In this document: positions 60,682-64,000 of the stretch, piece by piece
How positions within the stretch are numbered: the first letter of the stretch is position 1
Layout: each line of letters opens with the position of its first letter
Source of the DNA: Sediminicoccus rosea
GTDB lineage: Bacteria > Pseudomonadota > Alphaproteobacteria > Acetobacterales > Acetobacteraceae
Assembly (NCBI RefSeq): GCF_033547095.1
Contig: NZ_CP137852.1
Span: 62,001 to 126,000, forward strand
Direction of reading: 5' to 3'
Length of the DNA: 64,000 bases
Program-made: the position numbers and the translations under genes
The notes under the pieces: model-generated
The model's input: the letters and a program-made list of their open reading frames with translations, nothing else
What the model was told of the DNA's origin: nothing
The model's database searches: none

Positions 60682-61832
60682 GACAGCACCGTGGGGATGC
60701 GCGCGGCCGGGGGCGTGTTGCGGCTGCGCATGGTCTTCACCTCGCCATCCACCATGACCATGCCGATGCCGGGCAGTTCGCCAAAGGTGAAGGCCTCGTC
60801 GGCATGGCGGCCGGCGCCGCCGATGGGGGCATCCAGGAACACGAGGTCCGCCGCCGCGCCAAGCTTGATCACGCCGGCCTGGATGTTGCGCCAGCGCGCC
60901 GTGTTGCCGCCCGCCGCCGCGATGGCGATGGCCGGGTCCAGCCCGCCCAGCGAACAGAGCAGCGAGATGGTGCGCATGACGCCCAAGGGCTGCACGCCCG
61001 AGCCGGCCGGGCTGTCCGTGCCCAGCACCAGGCGGTCCAGCCGGCCCATCTCGGTCAGCACCTTCAGCGCATGAATGGCGTTGCGTGGGTTGCCGTTGTG
61101 GACGATCTCGATCGCGCGCTTCGTGCCCGCTATCACCTTCGTCAGCTCGGCGGCCGGCAGCGAGGTCGGGCCGCCATTGATATGCGCCACGATGTCGGCA
61201 TCGGCGGCGATCACCACCTCGGCCTGCATGAGGTTGGAGCCGGCGATGGAAGGGCCGCCGCAATGGATCATGGCGTTGAGCCCGGCCTTGCGCGCCCAGC
61301 CCATGGTCTCCACCACCTCATCCGCTTCCTTGAGCGTGCCGAGGCCGATCTCGCCCAGCAGCGTGACGCCGCCGGCGGCCATCTCCTGGTAGTCGGATTC
61401 GCGAAAGCCGCGCTCGGGCACGGGGGCGCCGGCGAGCACACGGGCGCCCATGGGGCGGAAGGCGGCGAAGCATCGCTGGGCGGCGATGGCGAGCGCCTTC
61501 ACGCCCACCGCATCCTTCGGGCGGCCGGGGAGATGCACCTCGCCCGCCGAGATCAGCGTGGTGGTGCCGCCATGCACCATGGCCTCGATGAAGCCGAGCT
61601 GGTTCTGCCGCGGCGTCCAATCGCCGAAGGCGGGGTGGACATGGTTGTCGATGAGGCCGGGCATGACGGCGCAGCCCTGCGCGTCGATGGTGGTTTCGGC
61701 CTCGAAATCCTTGGCGGTGCCGATGCCGGCGATCTTTCCGCCCTCGATGAGGATCGCATCCGCATCGAGACGCGGTTGCGCGAAATCACCGGAAAAAACC
61801 AGGCCGAGGCCCTTGATCAGTATGCGCGCCAT
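60678..61832 (-). CDS. Amidohydrolase resembling enamidase
   Basis: 384-residue binuclear amidohydrolase with H64-x-H66 in MPGLIDNHVHPAFGDWTPRQ. It fits enamidase (nicotinate fermentation, opens 1,4,5,6-tetrahydro-6-oxonicotinate) along its length as I recall that protein: FGDWTPRQ, EAMVHGGTTTLISAGEVHLPGRPKDAVG, LLGEIGLGTLK, VAHINGGPTSLP, IEIVHNGNPR, VLGTDSPAGSGVQPLGVMRTI and the final SRNTPPAAR. This family homology is stronger than to dihydropyrimidinase or D-aminoacylase. Substrate is inferred; the two flanking molybdenum hydroxylases support a cyclic N-heterocycle. First gene of its operon. Confidence 0.78.
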   Translation of the reverse strand: MARILIKGLGLVFSGDFAQPRLDADAILIEGGKIAGIGTAKDFEAETTIDAQGCAVMPGLIDNHVHPAFGDWTPRQNQLGFIEAMVHGGTTTLISAGEVHLPGRPKDAVGVKALAIAAQRCFAAFRPMGARVLAGAPVPERGFRESDYQEMAAGGVTLLGEIGLGTLKEADEVVETMGWARKAGLNAMIHCGGPSIAGSNLMQAEVVIAADADIVAHINGGPTSLPAAELTKVIAGTKRAIEIVHNGNPRNAIHALKVLTEMGRLDRLVLGTDSPAGSGVQPLGVMRTISLLCSLGGLDPAIAIAAAGGNTARWRNIQAGVIKLGAAADLVFLDAPIGGAGRHADEAFTFGELPGIGMVMVDGEVKTMRSRNTPPAARIPTVLS

Positions 61833-61902
61833 CGCGGGCTCCCCTAAACTGTGACAGCAGGTTAATGGGCGGGGCAGCATCGCGCCAAGTGGGAGACCGG
61901 AA

Positions 61903-62658
61903 TTGGGTTCGTATCGAAGGCCGGATGGATTGGACGAGGCGCTGGCGCTTCTGGCCCAGGGCGGCTGGCAGGTGATGGCGGGCGGCACGGATGTCTTCCC
62001 CGCGCGCGCGCATCGCGTGGCCTGGGGCAACCCCACCGATGCCGCTTGGCTGGATATCACCGCCATCCCTGAGCTGCGCGGCATCTCGCGCCAGGGCGAT
62101 TCCTGGCGCATCGGCGCCGCCACCTCCTGGGCCGCGCTGCGCGATGCGGATCTGCCGCCCGGCTTCGACGCCCTGCGCGAATCGGCGCGGCAGGTGGGCG
62201 GGCGCCAGGTGCAGGCGCGCGGGACGATCGGCGGCAATCTTTGCAACGCCTCCCCGGCGGCCGACGGCGTGCCGCCGCTGCTGGTGCTGGATGCGGAAGT
62301 GGAGCTGGCCAGCGCGCGCGGCCGGCGCCGCCTCAAGCTGCATGACTTCATCCTGGGCAATCGCCGCACGGCGCGGGCGGCGGATGAGCTGCTGGTGGCG
62401 CTGCATGTGCCGGCCGAGCGCGCCCAATCGCGCTCGGTGTTTCTCAAGCTGGGGGCGCGGTCGCATCTCGTGATTTCCATTGTCATGGTCGCCGCCGATG
62501 CGGCGGGGCGCGTCGCCGTCGGCTCCTGTTCGGAGGTCGCGCGGTTGTGGGGTGACGGCGCGCTGACGCCGATGGATGATGTGCGCGGCAGCGCCGCCTA
62601 TCGCCATGCTGCGGCGGCGGAACTCGTGGCCCGCGCCCAGGCGAGGCTCGCGGCATGA
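61903..62658 (+). CDS. Molybdenum hydroxylase FAD-binding subunit (subunit M)
   Basis: 251 residues, PCMH-type FAD domain. Seen: GGWQVMAGGTDVFPARA, ARQVGGRQVQARGTIGGNLCNASPAADGVPPLLVLDAEVEL and the C-terminal CO_deh_flav region (FLKLGARSHLVISIVMVAADAAG). Start is TTG at 61903, with GGGAG eight bases upstream; no ATG or GTG would fit the fold. Its stop overlaps the next gene (ATGA). Divergent from the amidohydrolase operon with 70 bp between them. Confidence 0.87.
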   Translation: MGSYRRPDGLDEALALLAQGGWQVMAGGTDVFPARAHRVAWGNPTDAAWLDITAIPELRGISRQGDSWRIGAATSWAALRDADLPPGFDALRESARQVGGRQVQARGTIGGNLCNASPAADGVPPLLVLDAEVELASARGRRRLKLHDFILGNRRTARAADELLVALHVPAERAQSRSVFLKLGARSHLVISIVMVAADAAGRVAVGSCSEVARLWGDGALTPMDDVRGSAAYRHAAAAELVARAQARLAA

Positions 62659-64000
62659 CGGCGCTTCTGGTGAATGGCGTGCCGCGCGACCTGGCGCTGG
62701 ATGGCGGCACGCGGCTGGCCGATGCGCTGCGGGACAGCCTCGGCCTGACCGGCACGAAGCTCGGCTGCGACGCGGGCGATTGCGGCGCCTGCACCGTGCT
62801 GGTGGATGGCGCGCAGGCCTGCGCCTGCCTGACGCCCCTCGGCCAATGCGCCGGCGCCGAGGTCGAAACGGTGGAGGGCATCGCGGCCACACCCGAGGGC
62901 CAGGCGCTGATGGCGCGCTTCCATGCGCATGGCGCGGCGCAATGCGGCATCTGCACGCCGGGCATGCTGGTCGCCGCCACGGAATTGCTGCGGCGGAACC
63001 CGACGCCGTCCGAGGCCGAGGTGGAACAGGCTCTGGGCGGCGTGCTGTGCCGCTGCACCGGCTATCGCCGCATCATTGACGCGGTGCGCGGCGTGGAAGC
63101 CAGTGCCGAGACCGGCACGGTCGGCGCCCGCCTGCCGCGCGTGGATGGCGGGCCCAAGCTGGACGGCACCGAGCGCTATGGCGCGGACCTGGCGCCGGCC
63201 GATGCGCTCTGGCTGCGCGCCATCCGCAGCCCGCATGCCCATGCGCGGTTCACCTTCGGCGATGTGGCGGGCTTCCTCGCCGCGCATCCCGGCATCGCGC
63301 GCTTCCTGACGGCGGCCGATGTGCCCGGCCGCAACGGCTATGGCATCTATCCGCACATCAAGGACCAGCCGGTCTTCGCCGAACACACCGCGCTCTATCG
63401 GGGCGATGCGGTGGCCGCGGTGATCGGCACGCGCGAAGCCCTGGAAGCGCTGCGCTTCGAGGCACTGCCCATCCTCTGGGAGAAGCTCGACGCGCTGGAT
63501 GATCCCCGGGCGGCGCTGACCGCCCCCGCCCTGCACGCGCAATTCCCCGACAATGTCCTGGCCGAAGGCTTCGTGCGCCGCGGCGATGTGGAGACCGCGC
63601 TGCGCGAGGCCGCCCATGTCGTGGAAGGCGATTGGCAGACCAGCTTCGTCGAGCACGCCTATATCGAGCCCGAGGCCGGTTATGCGCGGCGGGTCCGGCC
63701 GGAGGCCGGCAAGGAACATCTCGGCGACCGGATCGAGCTCTGGTCCAGCACCCAGGCCCCCGCGATGGATCGCGAGGAGGTGGCCGGCGTGCTGGGCCTC
63801 TCCATGGATGCGGTGCGGATCATCCCCTCGGCCTGTGGCGGTGGGTTCGGTGGCAAGCTCGATGCCGGCATCCAGCCCATGCTGGCGGTCGCGGCCTGGG
63901 TGATGGAGCATCCGGTCCGCGCCATCTGGTCCCGCACCGAGAGCATGGCGGCCAGCACCAAGCGCCACCCGGCGCGCATCACCGCGCGCGCGGCCTGCGA
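62655..64000 (+). CDS. Fused 2Fe-2S / molybdopterin-binding hydroxylase subunit, runs off right edge
   Basis: At least 448 residues, open at the right edge. Residues 1-150 form the two 2Fe-2S domains: LGCDAGDCGACTVLVDG, QCGICTPGMLVAATELL, LCRCTGYRRIIDAV. About residue 155 onward is the Mo-binding domain: RLPRVDGGPKLDGTERYGADL, AIRSPHAHARF, VVEGDWQTSFVEHAYIEPEAG, CGGGFGGKLDAGIQP. In most hydroxylases these are separate subunits; a 2Fe-2S/Mo fusion with a separate FAD protein is uncommon. Translationally coupled to the FAD gene. Confidence 0.88.
   Translation, partial: MTALLVNGVPRDLALDGGTRLADALRDSLGLTGTKLGCDAGDCGACTVLVDGAQACACLTPLGQCAGAEVETVEGIAATPEGQALMARFHAHGAAQCGICTPGMLVAATELLRRNPTPSEAEVEQALGGVLCRCTGYRRIIDAVRGVEASAETGTVGARLPRVDGGPKLDGTERYGADLAPADALWLRAIRSPHAHARFTFGDVAGFLAAHPGIARFLTAADVPGRNGYGIYPHIKDQPVFAEHTALYRGDAVAAVIGTREALEALRFEALPILWEKLDALDDPRAALTAPALHAQFPDNVLAEGFVRRGDVETALREAAHVVEGDWQTSFVEHAYIEPEAGYARRVRPEAGKEHLGDRIELWSSTQAPAMDREEVAGVLGLSMDAVRIIPSACGGGFGGKLDAGIQPMLAVAAWVMEHPVRAIWSRTESMAASTKRHPARITARAAC

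Noticed and set aside
1-64000. tRNA, rRNA, CRISPR array, phage or transposon genes
   Set aside because: None was seen on reading both strands; no spaced direct repeats or transposase motifs were found.

Overview
The window is very GC-rich, densely packed DNA from an alphaproteobacterium, most likely a member of the Acetobacteraceae (Roseomonas-like). This assignment is inference from the GapR/DUF2312 and DUF1244 proteins, the Bug/TctC solute receptors, the many ABC solute uptake operons, and the small repeated hairpins in gene gaps. No rRNA, tRNA, CRISPR array, insertion sequence or prophage gene was seen. Long reading frames antisense to genes are common here because of the GC-rich third codon positions, and they were not called.

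Layout. 1-5.5 kb: 5' end of pnp, two Bug/TctC receptors, GapR-like and DUF1244 proteins, an isochorismatase-like hydrolase with a tandem-repeat N-terminus, a secreted protein and a DNA glycosylase. 5.5-14.2 kb: lactate-permease-like and EamA transporters; divergently, a three-gene acyl-CoA run (propionyl-CoA synthetase, enoyl-CoA hydratase, acyl-CoA synthetase); then a tiny transcription unit with an extreme Shine-Dalgarno sequence and a strong terminator; then an ABA4-like/membrane protein pair opposed to a TetR regulator. 14.2-18.6 kb: mrcA, prfB (with programmed +1 frameshift) and a protein phosphatase. 18.8-26.6 kb: a complete Dpp/Opp-type ABC operon that continues without gaps into a C39-like lipoprotein, an MFS transporter and a secreted protein. 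26.6-32.7 kb: a small secreted protein, two tandem metallo-beta-lactamase-fold proteins, an RNA methyltransferase, glutaryl-CoA dehydrogenase and a di-heme cytochrome c. 32.7-37.9 kb: a DEAD-box helicase with long disordered tails, two alpha/beta hydrolases and two secreted proteins.

37.9-44 kb: a second complete Dpp/Opp operon, led by a DUF1028 Ntn-hydrolase-like gene and followed by an alpha/beta hydrolase. 44-47.5 kb: hppD opposed to an Lrp/AsnC regulator, a bacterial haemoglobin, and a pilin-like microprotein with an epimerase-like SDR that lacks the catalytic Tyr. 47.6-56.4 kb: one Liv-type operon (livG, livF, four tandem paralogous binding proteins, livH, livM) ending in a textbook terminator. 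56.4-64 kb: a molybdenum-hydroxylase island with two architectures (2Fe-2S/FAD plus Mo; FAD plus a 2Fe-2S/Mo fusion), an enamidase-like amidohydrolase and a DUF1185 protein. I read it as an N-heterocycle catabolic locus, and it runs off the right edge.

The overall theme is scavenging and oxidation of small organic acids, peptides, amino acids and aromatic or heterocyclic compounds.
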